A stretch of DNA of 64,000 nt from Desertibaculum subflavum (GTDB taxonomy: Bacteria > Pseudomonadota > Alphaproteobacteria > Ferrovibrionales > Ferrovibrionaceae). Both the position numbers and the translations under genes were made by a program. The notes below the pieces were generated by a model that was given only the letters and a program-made list of their open reading frames with translations, was not told the origin of the DNA and made no database searches. The stretch's first letter is position 1, and every line of letters begins with the position of its first letter. The stretch spans positions 1-64,000 of the forward strand of contig QOZS01000014.1 in the NCBI GenBank assembly GCA_003576705.1. Reading direction: 5' to 3'. Shown here one piece after another: positions 42,489 through 50,981 of this stretch.

Positions 42489-43550
42489 TCAGGACAGCCA
42501 CCGCTCCAGGTTCTCGCGCACGAAGAGGTCGTCGTTGAGCTCCGGATAGCTCGCCAGCACGCGGTCGATCTCCTGCATCTGGCCAGGGCTGAGCCCTTCC
42601 TTCGGGTCCAGGCACCAGGTGCCTTCGAGCAGGCCCTGGCGGCGCAGCACTTCGTGGCAGCCGGCGATGCAGCCGTGGAAATCGTTCGCCACGTCGAAGA
42701 AGGCGGCGTTGCAATCGGTGACCATGGAATCGAGCGCCAGCAATTCCGGCGCGATCGGGCCGGCCGCAACCGCCTTCTGCAGGCGCTCGAGCAGACGGAC
42801 CACGCCGGCGACCCAGACGCTCCAATGCCCGAGCAGACCGCCCTTGATGCGCACGGTCGTCTCCTTGCCCGCATGGCGCACGACGAACGGCGTCACCAGG
42901 TCGAGTACAATGTGGTCGTCATTGCCGGTATAGAGCGTGACGCGATCCTGCGCACCGGCCATCACCACGCCGCGGATGACGTCGAGCGTGCGGTAGCGGT
43001 TGAACGGCGCCATCTTGATGGCGACTAGGTTCTCGATCTCGGCAAAGCGGCGCCAGAAGCTGGGCGGCAGGTGGATGCCGCCGACCGCCGGCTGCAGGTA
43101 GAATCCGACCAGCGGCATCACCTCGGCGACGCTTCGGCAATGGGCGACGATCTCATCCTCGCTCACGCCCTTCATCGCCGCGAGCGAGAGCAGGCCGGCA
43201 TGGTAGCCGAGCCCGCGGGCGATCTCGGCTTCGCGCCGCGCCTGCGCGGTCTTGCCGACGAGGCCCGCGACCATGACCAGCGGGCGCTTCGTCCAGCCCG
43301 TCGCCTGTTCCATGGCGAGCTTCAGCACCGGCTCGTACAGGCCGGTCTCGCGGATCGCGAACTGGGTGGTGTGCACGCCGACGGCGAGCCCGCCGGCGCC
43401 AGCATCGATGTAGTAGCGGCTCAGCGCCTTCTGCCGGCGCGTGTCGAGCTTGCGGTTCGCGTCCAGCGCCAGCGGATGCGCCGGAATCACCGTGCCGCGT
43501 CGCAAGGTCGCCAGCACCTCGGCCGGCCAGTCGGTCCATGCGTAGCTCAT
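42489..43550 (-). CDS. Dihydrodipicolinate synthase/aldolase family protein
   Basis: A 353-residue TIM-barrel protein of the DapA/NanA superfamily. The Schiff-base Lys is in NLVAIKMAPFNRYR; GFYLQPAVGG and LYTGNDD are other barrel landmarks. It is longer than DapA, with a distinct C-terminal extension. It should cleave or form a 2-keto acid. Last gene of the 47253-42489 operon; a second aldolase-like protein (DUF993) is in the neighbouring unit. Confidence 0.85.
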   Translation of the reverse strand: MSYAWTDWPAEVLATLRRGTVIPAHPLALDANRKLDTRRQKALSRYYIDAGAGGLAVGVHTTQFAIRETGLYEPVLKLAMEQATGWTKRPLVMVAGLVGKTAQARREAEIARGLGYHAGLLSLAAMKGVSEDEIVAHCRSVAEVMPLVGFYLQPAVGGIHLPPSFWRRFAEIENLVAIKMAPFNRYRTLDVIRGVVMAGAQDRVTLYTGNDDHIVLDLVTPFVVRHAGKETTVRIKGGLLGHWSVWVAGVVRLLERLQKAVAAGPIAPELLALDSMVTDCNAAFFDVANDFHGCIAGCHEVLRRQGLLEGTWCLDPKEGLSPGQMQEIDRVLASYPELNDDLFVRENLERWLS

Positions 43551-43560
43551 CTTCTGCTCC

Positions 43561-44388
43561 TCAGCCGAGCTCCGGCCCCGCCGCCGCGATCAGCAGGCCG
43601 GGATCATCGAAACCCGCATCGCGCCCGTACACCATGCGGGTATAGGGCCGCTCCACCGCGGCGCCGAGGCGCTCGAGCCAGCCGGCCACCATGCCGCAGC
43701 GGTCGGCCAAGTCGATATAGGCCGCGCGGCCCGCGGGCAAGGCCGCGAGCGCGGCACCGATGAGCGCGATCGCCGCCGCCTCGTCGGCTGCCACGACGGG
43801 CCCGATCTGGTCCGCGGTGCGCCCCTCGCGGCCGAGGCAGAAGCCGGCATCGGAAACGCGCGCCGCGGCCGGCAGCCGCGCCGCCAGATGGCGCAGCAGA
43901 TCTCCGCGTTCGGCGCCGAAGGCGGCGCGGTCCAGCGTCTCGACCATCGGCCAGTCGTCCGCCTCCAGCGGGCGCGCGCCGCCCTCCGCCGTGCCGCAGG
44001 GCACGCGCCATCGCCGCATCGACCAGGTGTCACGGAAGCCGATGCGCCGATAGACCTCGCGCCCCGCCGGGGTGGCGTCGAGCAGCGGCACCAGGCCTTC
44101 CGCCTCGAGATCGGCGACGGCGCGCTGCATCAGCGCCGTCGCGAGGCCTATGCCGCGGAAGGCCGGATCGACCAGCACCATGCTGATCCAGGCGAAACGG
44201 CCGCCATAGGGCAAGGTCAGCGCGGTCGCGATCAGCCGGCCATCGCCATCGATGCCGTAGACGCGCCCCGCTTCCAGCATCCAGCGCCAGTCGGCCTCCG
44301 TCTGATTCCAGCCGATCAGCGACGAGAGCCGATAGCAGGCATCGATCTCGCCCGCGCCGACGCTGCGGATGTCGGGTTCGCTCGCCAT
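43561..44388 (-). CDS. GNAT family N-acetyltransferase
   Basis: A 275-residue protein with a GNAT fold in the first half (acetyl-CoA loop VLVDPAFRGIGLATALM, near 72-88) and a second GNAT-like half of weaker conservation. It may acetylate a small amine or protein. The start overlaps the epimerase stop (ATGA) and it is followed by the aldolase gene after 10 bases, so it belongs to the operon. Confidence 0.85.
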   Translation of the reverse strand: MASEPDIRSVGAGEIDACYRLSSLIGWNQTEADWRWMLEAGRVYGIDGDGRLIATALTLPYGGRFAWISMVLVDPAFRGIGLATALMQRAVADLEAEGLVPLLDATPAGREVYRRIGFRDTWSMRRWRVPCGTAEGGARPLEADDWPMVETLDRAAFGAERGDLLRHLAARLPAAARVSDAGFCLGREGRTADQIGPVVAADEAAAIALIGAALAALPAGRAAYIDLADRCGMVAGWLERLGAAVERPYTRMVYGRDAGFDDPGLLIAAAGPELG

Positions 44389-45422
44389 CAGAACGTGCCG
44401 GTGCGGACCTCGTAGCGCGTCGGCTTGCCGAGGCTCGACATGCCACGCGCAATCCAATCCGCCGTCCAGTCGATCAGGCGGCCGAGCGGCACGGTCGGGT
44501 AGCCGAACAGGTCGAAGGATTTCTGTGCATTGGCGAGCCATCCGATCGAGGCCTCGGCGCCGGTGAAGACCGGCGGCTTGCCGAGCCGGCGGCCGAACTC
44601 GGCGGCCAGCCAGCGCACGCTGATCGTTTCCGGCCCGGTGACGTTGAGCGCGAGCGGCGGCGCCGCACAATGGACGAGGGCGCGCAGCGCGAAGGCATTG
44701 GCATCGCCCTGCCAGATCACGTTGACATGGCCGGCGGTGAGATCGATCGCCTCGCCCGCTGCCACTTTCTGTGCCACGTCGTGCAGCACGCCGTAGCGCA
44801 TGTCGATCGCGTAGTTGAGACGGAACAGGCAGCCCTTGGTGCCGTGCTGGCGCGAGCCGTACTGGAACAGCCGCTCGCGGGCGACGCAGCTCGCCGCATA
44901 TTCGCCGGGCGGCGGGATGATCGGCGTCGCTTCCGTCGCGCCGCCCGAGGTGACATCGGCATAGGGATAGACGCAGCCGGTGGAGAAGGCGACGATGCGC
45001 GCGGCGTGGAAGCGCTCCGCTACCAGCGCCGGCGCCAGCGCGTTCATCGCCCAGGTCAGGTCTTCCGCGCCGGCCGAGCCGAACTTGCGCCCCGCCATGT
45101 AGATCACGTTCGGCATGTCCGGCAGGCGGGCCAGCGCCGCGCGGTCGAGCAGGTCGGCCTCGATGCAGTCGATGCCGTGGGACTTGAGCCCTTCCCGCAC
45201 GCCGGGCTCGCTGAACCGCGCCACAGCGACGATGCGCTTCTTCGGGGCGGCGCGCTTGGCGAGCCGTGCCAAGGTCGGCCCCATCTTGCCGCCGACGCCG
45301 AGGATGACGATGTCGCCCGCCACCTTGGCCAGATCGGCGACCAGATCCGCGTCCGGCGTCGTCATCACCTCTTCGAGATGCGCCTCGTCGCGAAAGCGCT
45401 CGGGAAGATCGCGCCCCGACAT
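44388..45422 (-). CDS. NAD-dependent epimerase/dehydratase family protein
   Basis: A 344-residue extended SDR. The Rossmann region [17 protein letters not shown] is close to GxxGxxG, and [11 protein letters not shown] resembles the Ser/Thr catalytic loop. The usual YxxxK is modified: [15 protein letters not shown] lacks a clear YxxxK spacing. It probably acts on an activated sugar or similar polyol. GAGGAGG before ATG 45422. Same operon as the GNAT and HtrA-like genes. Confidence 0.8.
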   Translation of the reverse strand: MSGRDLPERFRDEAHLEEVMTTPDADLVADLAKVAGDIVILGVGGKMGPTLARLAKRAAPKKRIVAVARFSEPGVREGLKSHGIDCIEADLLDRAALARLPDMPNVIYMAGRKFGSAGAEDLTWAMNALAPALVAERFHAARIVAFSTGCVYPYADVTSGGATEATPIIPPPGEYAASCVARERLFQYGSRQHGTKGCLFRLNYAIDMRYGVLHDVAQKVAAGEAIDLTAGHVNVIWQGDANAFALRALVHCAAPPLALNVTGPETISVRWLAAEFGRRLGKPPVFTGAEASIGWLANAQKSFDLFGYPTVPLGRLIDWTADWIARGMSSLGKPTRYEVRTGTF

Positions 45423-45442
45423 AACTCCTCCTCGATACCTGA

Positions 45443-46456
45443 TTACTGCGCCTGTGGGCGCTTCATGAACCAGCTGCGATCCGCCGTCTCGACCGAAATC
45501 TCGCGCAGCTTGCCTTCGCGGAACACGGCGAGCCGGACCGAGATGCCGGCGCGGCCGCGCCCCCAGAGCAGGCGGTAGAACGGCGCCAGGCCCTGCACCG
45601 GCACGCCGTCCAGCGCCACGATCACGTCGCCGACCTTGATCTCCGCCGTGGTGGCGGGGCCGGCCGGCGCGACGCCGGCGACCACGAGATGCTTTTCCGC
45701 TTCGGTGAGGTAAAGGCCGAGCCAGGGCCGCGACTGGCGTCCTGCATCGCCGTGGCGCGTCAGCGCCGGCAGGATCGGCGGCAGCAGGTCGATCGGCACG
45801 AACATGTTGCCGGGCTTGTCGCTCTCCGCCAGATGCAGCGAGCCGACGCCGACCAGCTTGCCGTTCTTGTCGATCAGCGCGGTGCCGCCCCAATTCGGAT
45901 GCGCCGGCTCGGTGAAGATCGCTTCTTCCAGCAGGTATTCCCAGTAGCCGGCGAATTCGTGCTTGGCGCGGACGCGCGCCGCCAAGGCTTGCTTCATGCC
46001 GCCATTGCCGGCGACGATGACCGGATCGCCGGGCAGCAGTGTCGCGGCGGTGCCGAACTCGAACGGTTCGAGGCCGAGCGGCGTCGCGGTGCGGACGAGG
46101 CCGAAGCCGGTCTCGAAATCGTAGGCGACGACATGCGCCTCGGCGATGCCGCCGTTGGAGGCGGCCAGGATGACGCGGCTCGCCTCCGAGACCAGATAGC
46201 CGATGGTGAGGACGAGCCCGTCGCGGCTGATCGGGATGGCATTGCCTTCGCGCTCGGTGCCGAGCGTGCGCGCGGTGAAGGCGTCCTCCGGCACTTCCGA
46301 GCGCAGGCCGTAGACGCGGCTGACCGTGCGCTCGACATCGAAGGCGTAGTCGCCCGGCTTCGGCCGTGCTTCCGGCACGACACCGGGGCGGAACAGGTCG
46401 GCGGCCCCGAAGGGCCGGTGACCGTTGACGTATTTGCCCTCGGACTCGCGCGCCAT
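45443..46456 (-). CDS. HtrA-like trypsin-fold protein with PDZ domain, catalytic triad lost
   Basis: A 337-residue protein with trypsin-like fold (about 40-240) and a PDZ domain (about 245-330; [20 protein letters not shown]). HtrA active sites are replaced: LTIGYLV (Tyr87) for the His segment LTNNHV, ETGFGLV for the TDLAV Asp, and HPNWGG (Trp189) for GNSGG. No signal peptide is visible, so it is probably cytoplasmic. Likely a scaffold or binding protein rather than a protease. Its ATG overlaps the enoyl-CoA hydratase stop (TAATG). Confidence 0.78.
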   Translation of the reverse strand: MARESEGKYVNGHRPFGAADLFRPGVVPEARPKPGDYAFDVERTVSRVYGLRSEVPEDAFTARTLGTEREGNAIPISRDGLVLTIGYLVSEASRVILAASNGGIAEAHVVAYDFETGFGLVRTATPLGLEPFEFGTAATLLPGDPVIVAGNGGMKQALAARVRAKHEFAGYWEYLLEEAIFTEPAHPNWGGTALIDKNGKLVGVGSLHLAESDKPGNMFVPIDLLPPILPALTRHGDAGRQSRPWLGLYLTEAEKHLVVAGVAPAGPATTAEIKVGDVIVALDGVPVQGLAPFYRLLWGRGRAGISVRLAVFREGKLREISVETADRSWFMKRPQAQ

Positions 46457-47253
46457 TACCGACCTTTGAAGCGCGGCTTGCGCTTGTCGACGAAGGCGGC
46501 GACGCCCTCGGCATGGTCCTCGGTCATCATGCTGTCGGCCATGCGCTCCGCCTCCATCTGCAGCTGCGTCTCCATGGTCTGGTTCAGCGCCGCGTTGAAC
46601 AGCGCCTTGGCATTGGCATAGGCCCGGGTCGGGCCCTGGGCCAAACGCGCCGCCAGCTTCCAGGTCTCAGCCTGCAATTCTGCCTTCGGAACCACCCAGT
46701 TGACGAGGCCCAAATCCTTGGCCCGCGCGGCATCGAAACGATCACCGAGGAAGGCGAGTTCCAGAGCCTGCTTCATGCCCATGGTGCGGGCGACAAAATA
46801 GGACGTGCCGCCATCCGGGCTCGCCCCGATATGGCAATAGGCGAGCGTGAAGAAAGCATCGTCAGCCGCGACCGCGAGGTCGCAGGCGGCGACCAGGCCG
46901 AGGCCGAAGCCGGCCGAGGCGCCCTCGACGCTCGCGATCACCGGCTTGCCCATACGGCGGATGGCGAAGATCGGCAGGTGCAGCGCGTGGATGCCTTCCA
47001 GGATGGCGCGGTAGCGCTCGGCCCGGTCCATCGACATCCGCTGGTGCATCGCCTTGACGTCGCCGCCGGCCATGAAATGCCCGCCGGCCCCGCGCAGCAC
47101 GACGCAGCGCACCCTGTCGTCGAGCTCGACCCGGCCGAGGATCTCGCCCAGCGCAAGCCGGAGCTCCATGGAGAGCGCGTTGCGCGCCTCCGGCCGGTTC
47201 AGGGTGACGAGGGCGACGCCCTCGCGGATCTCGCACAGCACCGTATCGCTCAT
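46456..47253 (-). CDS. Enoyl-CoA hydratase/isomerase family protein
   Basis: A 265-residue crotonase-fold enzyme. [23 protein letters not shown] and [18 protein letters not shown] form the acyl-CoA and oxyanion sites. [18 protein letters not shown] has Asp at the second acid position, the isomerase-like form. First gene of the operon running to the aldolase gene, divergent from dapB. It suggests that the imported compound is processed as a CoA thioester. Confidence 0.87.
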   Translation of the reverse strand: MSDTVLCEIREGVALVTLNRPEARNALSMELRLALGEILGRVELDDRVRCVVLRGAGGHFMAGGDVKAMHQRMSMDRAERYRAILEGIHALHLPIFAIRRMGKPVIASVEGASAGFGLGLVAACDLAVAADDAFFTLAYCHIGASPDGGTSYFVARTMGMKQALELAFLGDRFDAARAKDLGLVNWVVPKAELQAETWKLAARLAQGPTRAYANAKALFNAALNQTMETQLQMEAERMADSMMTEDHAEGVAAFVDKRKPRFKGR

Positions 47254-47351
47254 GGGCGTTCCTTCCGGTTCCTTTTTGGCCTGACTATGGTGGGGCCCGA
47301 GCTGGGGCCGGCGACGATGATAGCCCCTGACAATAGCGGCGAGGAAACGGT

Positions 47352-48167
47352 ATGAGCGGCATCGGGATCGGGATCGGGATCGTGGGCGCCGGCGGGCGCA
47401 TGGGGCAGATGCTGGCGCGCGAGGCCCATGCCGCGGGCTTCCGTCTGGTCGGCGGCACCGAGGCGCCGGGCTCGCCCAATCTGGGCAAGGATATCGGCGA
47501 TCTGGCCGGGCTCGGCCCGCTCGGCGCCAAGATCGCCGACGATCCGCTGCCGCTCTTCGCCAATGCCGACGCGGTGCTGGACTTCACCGTGCCGGTGGCG
47601 ACCCGCCGGCACGCCGAGATCGCCGCCCAGGCCAAGTGCCCGATCGTGATCGGCACCACCGGGCTGGAGGCCGAGGACCTGGCGGCGATCGAGCGCGCGG
47701 CACGCCACACGCCGGTGTTCCGCGCCGCCAACACCAGCCAGGGCGTGACCTTGCTCCTCTCCATCGTGCAGCAGGTCGCCGCCGCGCTGGACGCCGATTT
47801 CGACATCGAGGTGGTCGAGATGCACCACCGCATGAAGATCGATGCGCCCTCGGGCACGGCGCTGGCGCTCGGCGAGGCGGCAGCGACGGGCCGCAAGGTG
47901 AAGCTTGCCGAGGTGGCCGAGCGCGGCCGCGACGGCATTACTGGTGCCCGCAAGCGCGGCGCCATCGGCTTCGCGGCCTTGCGCGGCGGCAACGTGGCGG
48001 GCGAGCACACCGTCGTCTTCGCCGCCGATGACGAGCGCATCGAGATCACCCACAAGGCGACCAGCCGCGCCATCTTCGCCCGCGGCGCGCTGAAGGCCGC
48101 GCAATGGCTGCAGGGCCGCCCGCCCGGCCTCTATTCCATGGTGGACGTGCTCGGCCTGAAGGGCTGA
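47352..48167 (+). CDS. dapB: 4-hydroxy-tetrahydrodipicolinate reductase
   Basis: NAD(P)H-dependent enzyme of lysine and diaminopimelate synthesis; 271 residues. N-terminal GIVGAGGRMGQML, VDFTVP-like LDFTVPVATRRH, GTTGLEAEDL and the active-site EMHHRMKIDAPSGTA are all present. GAGGAAA precedes ATG 47352. Not linked by function to the catabolic island next to it. Confidence 0.96.
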   Translation: MSGIGIGIGIVGAGGRMGQMLAREAHAAGFRLVGGTEAPGSPNLGKDIGDLAGLGPLGAKIADDPLPLFANADAVLDFTVPVATRRHAEIAAQAKCPIVIGTTGLEAEDLAAIERAARHTPVFRAANTSQGVTLLLSIVQQVAAALDADFDIEVVEMHHRMKIDAPSGTALALGEAAATGRKVKLAEVAERGRDGITGARKRGAIGFAALRGGNVAGEHTVVFAADDERIEITHKATSRAIFARGALKAAQWLQGRPPGLYSMVDVLGLKG

Positions 48168-48169
48168 GG

Positions 48170-48664
48170 CTAGTTCAGCGCGAGGCCGGAGCGGATCCGC
48201 CGCAGCGCGTCGCCCAAGGCATCGGCGAAGGCAAGCCGCTCCGCATGCGGCAGGAAGCTGCCGACCGCGACCGCGCGGCCATGCGAGCGCAGGACAAGCT
48301 GGGAATCGACCTGCTCCGGATCCGGCTTGTCGAGCCGCACCCAATAGGGCTGAAAGCGGATGGCGCGCTCGCGCCCGCGCGGATCGACCTGGCGGATCAG
48401 CAGCTCGCCCTCGCGCAGCTCCACCGCCTCGAACCGGCGCGCCGCCCAGTTGTTCAGCTTGAACGCGCCCCAGAGCAGGCCAAGGTCGAGCAGGAATACG
48501 ACCAATACCGGCCAGGCGCCGAGATAGGCGAAGCGCAGCCCGGCAAACAGCGAAACGCCGCCCGCGACCGAGAGTAGAATCAGCAGGCCGCGTCGCCCGA
48601 GCGAGCGATGCGGCTTGAGGCACGCTTCGAACAGCACGGGATCGAGGGGCAGAGACGCCTGCAT
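48170..48664 (-). CDS. DUF2244 domain membrane protein
   Basis: A 164-residue protein with two adjacent N-terminal membrane helices (about 25-70: LLILLSVAGGVSLFAGL, then WPVLVVFLLDLGLLWGAF) and a beta-rich cytoplasmic tail with RAIRFQPYWVRL. This is the alphaproteobacterial DUF2244 layout. Function unknown. ATG 48664 preferred over 48718 because the extra residues are not family-like. Confidence 0.8.
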   Translation of the reverse strand: MQASLPLDPVLFEACLKPHRSLGRRGLLILLSVAGGVSLFAGLRFAYLGAWPVLVVFLLDLGLLWGAFKLNNWAARRFEAVELREGELLIRQVDPRGRERAIRFQPYWVRLDKPDPEQVDSQLVLRSHGRAVAVGSFLPHAERLAFADALGDALRRIRSGLALN

Positions 48665-48747
48665 GCGGCCGAGGATAGGCCGGGGTCCTTCTTGCAGCAA
48701 CGGGCCGGGCGCCGGCATTGTGCCGCGGCGCGGGGGATAAGGTCGCG

Positions 48748-49386
48748 ATGAAAAAAGACAAGATCGAAGAGATGTTCCGCCGCTTCGCGGCGCGCGAGCC
48801 GGATCCGCGCGGCGAGCTGCACTACAAGAACCCGTACACGCTGCTGGTCGCGGTGGTGCTGTCGGCCCAGGCGACCGATGCCGGGGTGAACAAGGCGACC
48901 GCGAAGCTGTTCCAGGTCGCCGATACGCCCGAGAAGATGCTGAAGCTCGGCGAGGCGCGGCTGCGGGACCACATCAAGACCATTGGCCTGTTCAACACCA
49001 AGGCGAAGAACGTCATCGCCCTGTCGGAGCTGCTGCTCCGCGACCACGGCGGGGTGGTGCCGAACGATGCCGAGGCGCTGGAGCGCCTGCCCGGCGTCGG
49101 CCGCAAGACCGCCAACGTAGTGCGCAACATCGCTTTCGGCGAGCCGACCATCGCCGTCGACACCCACATCTTCCGGGTCGGCAACCGCACCGGCCTCGCA
49201 CCCGGCAAGACGCCGCTCGCGGTCGAGCTGAAGCTGTTGAAGGCGGTGCCGGCGGCCTATCGCCTGCACGCGCATCACTGGCTGATCCTGCACGGGCGCT
49301 ATACCTGCCTCGCCCGCAAGCCGCGCTGCGCCGCCTGCCCGATCGTCGACCTCTGCGAGTTCAAGGCCAAGACCGAGCCGCTCTAA
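48748..49386 (+). CDS. nth: Endonuclease III
   Basis: Bifunctional DNA glycosylase/AP lyase for oxidised pyrimidines; 212 residues. The helix-hairpin-helix LERLPGVGRKTANVV contains the catalytic Lys and VDTHIFRV its catalytic Asp. The [4Fe-4S] ligands CLARKPRCAACPIVDLC (CX6CX2CX5C) end the protein. ATG 48748 is used. Confidence 0.97.
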   Translation: MKKDKIEEMFRRFAAREPDPRGELHYKNPYTLLVAVVLSAQATDAGVNKATAKLFQVADTPEKMLKLGEARLRDHIKTIGLFNTKAKNVIALSELLLRDHGGVVPNDAEALERLPGVGRKTANVVRNIAFGEPTIAVDTHIFRVGNRTGLAPGKTPLAVELKLLKAVPAAYRLHAHHWLILHGRYTCLARKPRCAACPIVDLCEFKAKTEPL

Positions 49387-49447
49387 AACAATGTAGTTCC
49401 ATATAGCGGGCTTCGGCGGCCTAAAATTTCAGCAAATGCCCCTGTCT

Positions 49448-49471
49448 GCCTGTTTTGTCGCCACAACAGGC
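49448..49471. promoter_or_regulatory. Inverted repeat upstream of the urt promoter
   Basis: GCCTGTT (49448-49454) and AACAGGC (49465-49471) form a perfect 7-base inverted repeat with a 10-base spacer, about 45 bases upstream of the -24 element. A further GCCTG follows at 49476-49480. It could bind an activator, or act as an nth terminator; it does not match the NtrC consensus. Confidence 0.35.
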
Positions 49472-49513
49472 GTATGCCTGCTTCTTGGGCACTGATTCAA
49501 TTGGGTGAATCCC

Positions 49514-49530
49514 TTGGCATGTCCCTTGCT
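49514..49530 (+). promoter_or_regulatory. Predicted sigma-54 promoter of urtABCDE
   Basis: TTGGCATG-TCCC-TTGCT, with GG at 49516-49517 and GC at 49528-49529 separated by exactly ten bases. It differs from the TTGGCACG-N4-TTGCT consensus at one position. It would start transcription near 49540, about 50 bases ahead of the urtA ATG. It fits nitrogen control of urea uptake. Confidence 0.72.
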
Positions 49531-49592
49531 GCACCGCGACACGTGCCCAGGCGGGCGCGATCTGGAGACGTCAACGGAGGATATCGGGGGTC

Positions 49593-50885
49593 ATGCATAG
49601 CCCAATCACTTTGGCCAAGACACTCGCGCTCGGCGCGGGCCTTGGCGCACTCATGTGGTCCGCCGCCGCATCGGCGCAGGCGCCGATCAAGGTCGGCGTG
49701 CTGCACTCTCTGTCGGGCACCATGGCGATCAGCGAGACCACGCTGAAGGACACAGTCCTGATGATGGTGGACGACATCAACAAGAAGGGCGGCCTGCTCG
49801 GCCGCAAGGTCGAGGCGGTGGTGGTCGACCCGGCCTCCAACTGGCCGCTCTTCGCCGAGAAGGCGCGCGAACTGATCACCAAGGAGAAGGTCTCGGTGGT
49901 GTTCGGCTGCTGGACCTCGGTCAGCCGCAAGTCGGTGCTGCCGGTGTTCGAGGAGCTGAACGGCCTGCTGTTCTATCCGGTGCAATACGAGGGCGAGGAG
50001 AGCTCGAAGAACGTGTTCTATACCGGCGCGGCGCCGAACCAGCAGGCGATCCCGGCGGTCGAGTATCTGATGAGCGCCGAGGGCGGCGCGGCCAAGCGCT
50101 GGGTGCTGGCCGGCACCGACTATGTCTATCCGCGCACCACCAACAAGATCCTCGAGGCCTTCCTGAAGTCGAAGGGCGTGCCGGCCGAGGACATCATGAT
50201 CAACTACACGCCGTTCGGTCATTCCGACTGGCAGACCATCGTGGCCGACATCAAGAAATTCGCCTCGGCCGGCAAGAAGACGGCGGTGGTCTCCACCATC
50301 AACGGCGACGCCAATGTGCCGTTCTACAAGGAGCTTGCCAACGCCGGCATCAGCGCGAAGGACATCCCCGTGGTGGCCTTCTCGGTCGGTGAGGAAGAGC
50401 TCGCCGGCATCGACACCAAGAACCTGGTCGGCCACCTCGCCGCCTGGAACTACTTCCAGTCGGTGAAGAACCCGGTGAACGACGGCTTCATCAAGCAGTG
50501 GAAGACGTTCATCAAGAGCGACAAGCGCGTCACCAACGACCCGATGGAGGCCACCTATATCGGCTTCAAGATGTGGGCCCAGGCCGTGATGCAGGCCGGC
50601 ACCGCCGATGTCGACGCGGTGCGCCAGGCGATGTACGGCCAGAAGGTGAAGGCGCCGGGCGGCTTCAACTCGGTGATGAACACCAACCACCACCTGTCCA
50701 AGCCGGTCTATATCGGCGAGATCCGCCCCGACGGCCAGTTCAACGTGGTGTGGAAGACCAAGGGCCCGGTCAAGGCCGATGCCTGGTCGAAGTTCATCCC
50801 GGAAAGCGCCAAGCTGACCGCCGACTGGACCTATCCCTGGGTCTGCGGCAACTGCGAAAAGCCGAAGTTCGGCAAGTACGAGTAA
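49593..50885 (+). CDS. urtA: Urea ABC transporter substrate-binding protein UrtA
   Basis: A 430-residue periplasmic binding protein with signal peptide to about 29 (AAASAQA). IKVGVLHSLSGTMAISET, DDINKKGGLLGRKVEAV, VFGCWTSVSRKSVLPVFEE, YPVQYEGEESSKN and the C-terminal YPWVCGNCEKPKFGKYE are specific for urea/short-amide UrtA. GGAGG lies upstream. First gene of a complete urtABCDE operon behind a sigma-54 promoter. Confidence 0.96.
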   Translation: MHSPITLAKTLALGAGLGALMWSAAASAQAPIKVGVLHSLSGTMAISETTLKDTVLMMVDDINKKGGLLGRKVEAVVVDPASNWPLFAEKARELITKEKVSVVFGCWTSVSRKSVLPVFEELNGLLFYPVQYEGEESSKNVFYTGAAPNQQAIPAVEYLMSAEGGAAKRWVLAGTDYVYPRTTNKILEAFLKSKGVPAEDIMINYTPFGHSDWQTIVADIKKFASAGKKTAVVSTINGDANVPFYKELANAGISAKDIPVVAFSVGEEELAGIDTKNLVGHLAAWNYFQSVKNPVNDGFIKQWKTFIKSDKRVTNDPMEATYIGFKMWAQAVMQAGTADVDAVRQAMYGQKVKAPGGFNSVMNTNHHLSKPVYIGEIRPDGQFNVVWKTKGPVKADAWSKFIPESAKLTADWTYPWVCGNCEKPKFGKYE

Positions 50886-50924
50886 GCGCAGGCTTTTCCA
50901 TCCGAATACGACAACCGAGTGAGA

Positions 50925-50955
50925 CCTCCCTCCGCCCTGTATCGGCGGAGGGAGG
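50925..50955. other. Strong hairpin between urtA and urtB
   Basis: CCTCCCTCCGCC (50925-50936) and GGCGGAGGGAGG (50944-50955) form a perfect 12-base stem with a 7-base loop. It starts 39 bases after the urtA stop. Such hairpins after binding-protein genes often stabilise the upstream mRNA and lower expression of the membrane genes. No U-tract. Confidence 0.6.
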
Positions 50956-50981
50956 CAGCCCGCCTGCCGGAGCTTGATAAC

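Noticed and set aside
34843..43550. Lysine biosynthesis role (dapA) for the two DHDPS-like proteins because dapB is nearby
   Set aside because: Both are longer than DapA and belong to catabolic-type subgroups, and dapB is in a separate divergent unit.
45443..46456. Active HtrA/DegP protease
   Set aside because: The His, Asp and Ser positions are Tyr, Gly/Phe and Trp, and there is no signal peptide.
49491..49509. NtrC binding site near the urt sigma-54 promoter
   Set aside because: GCAC and GGTGA are present but too far apart and too degenerate for the TGCACY-N5-GGTGCA pattern.
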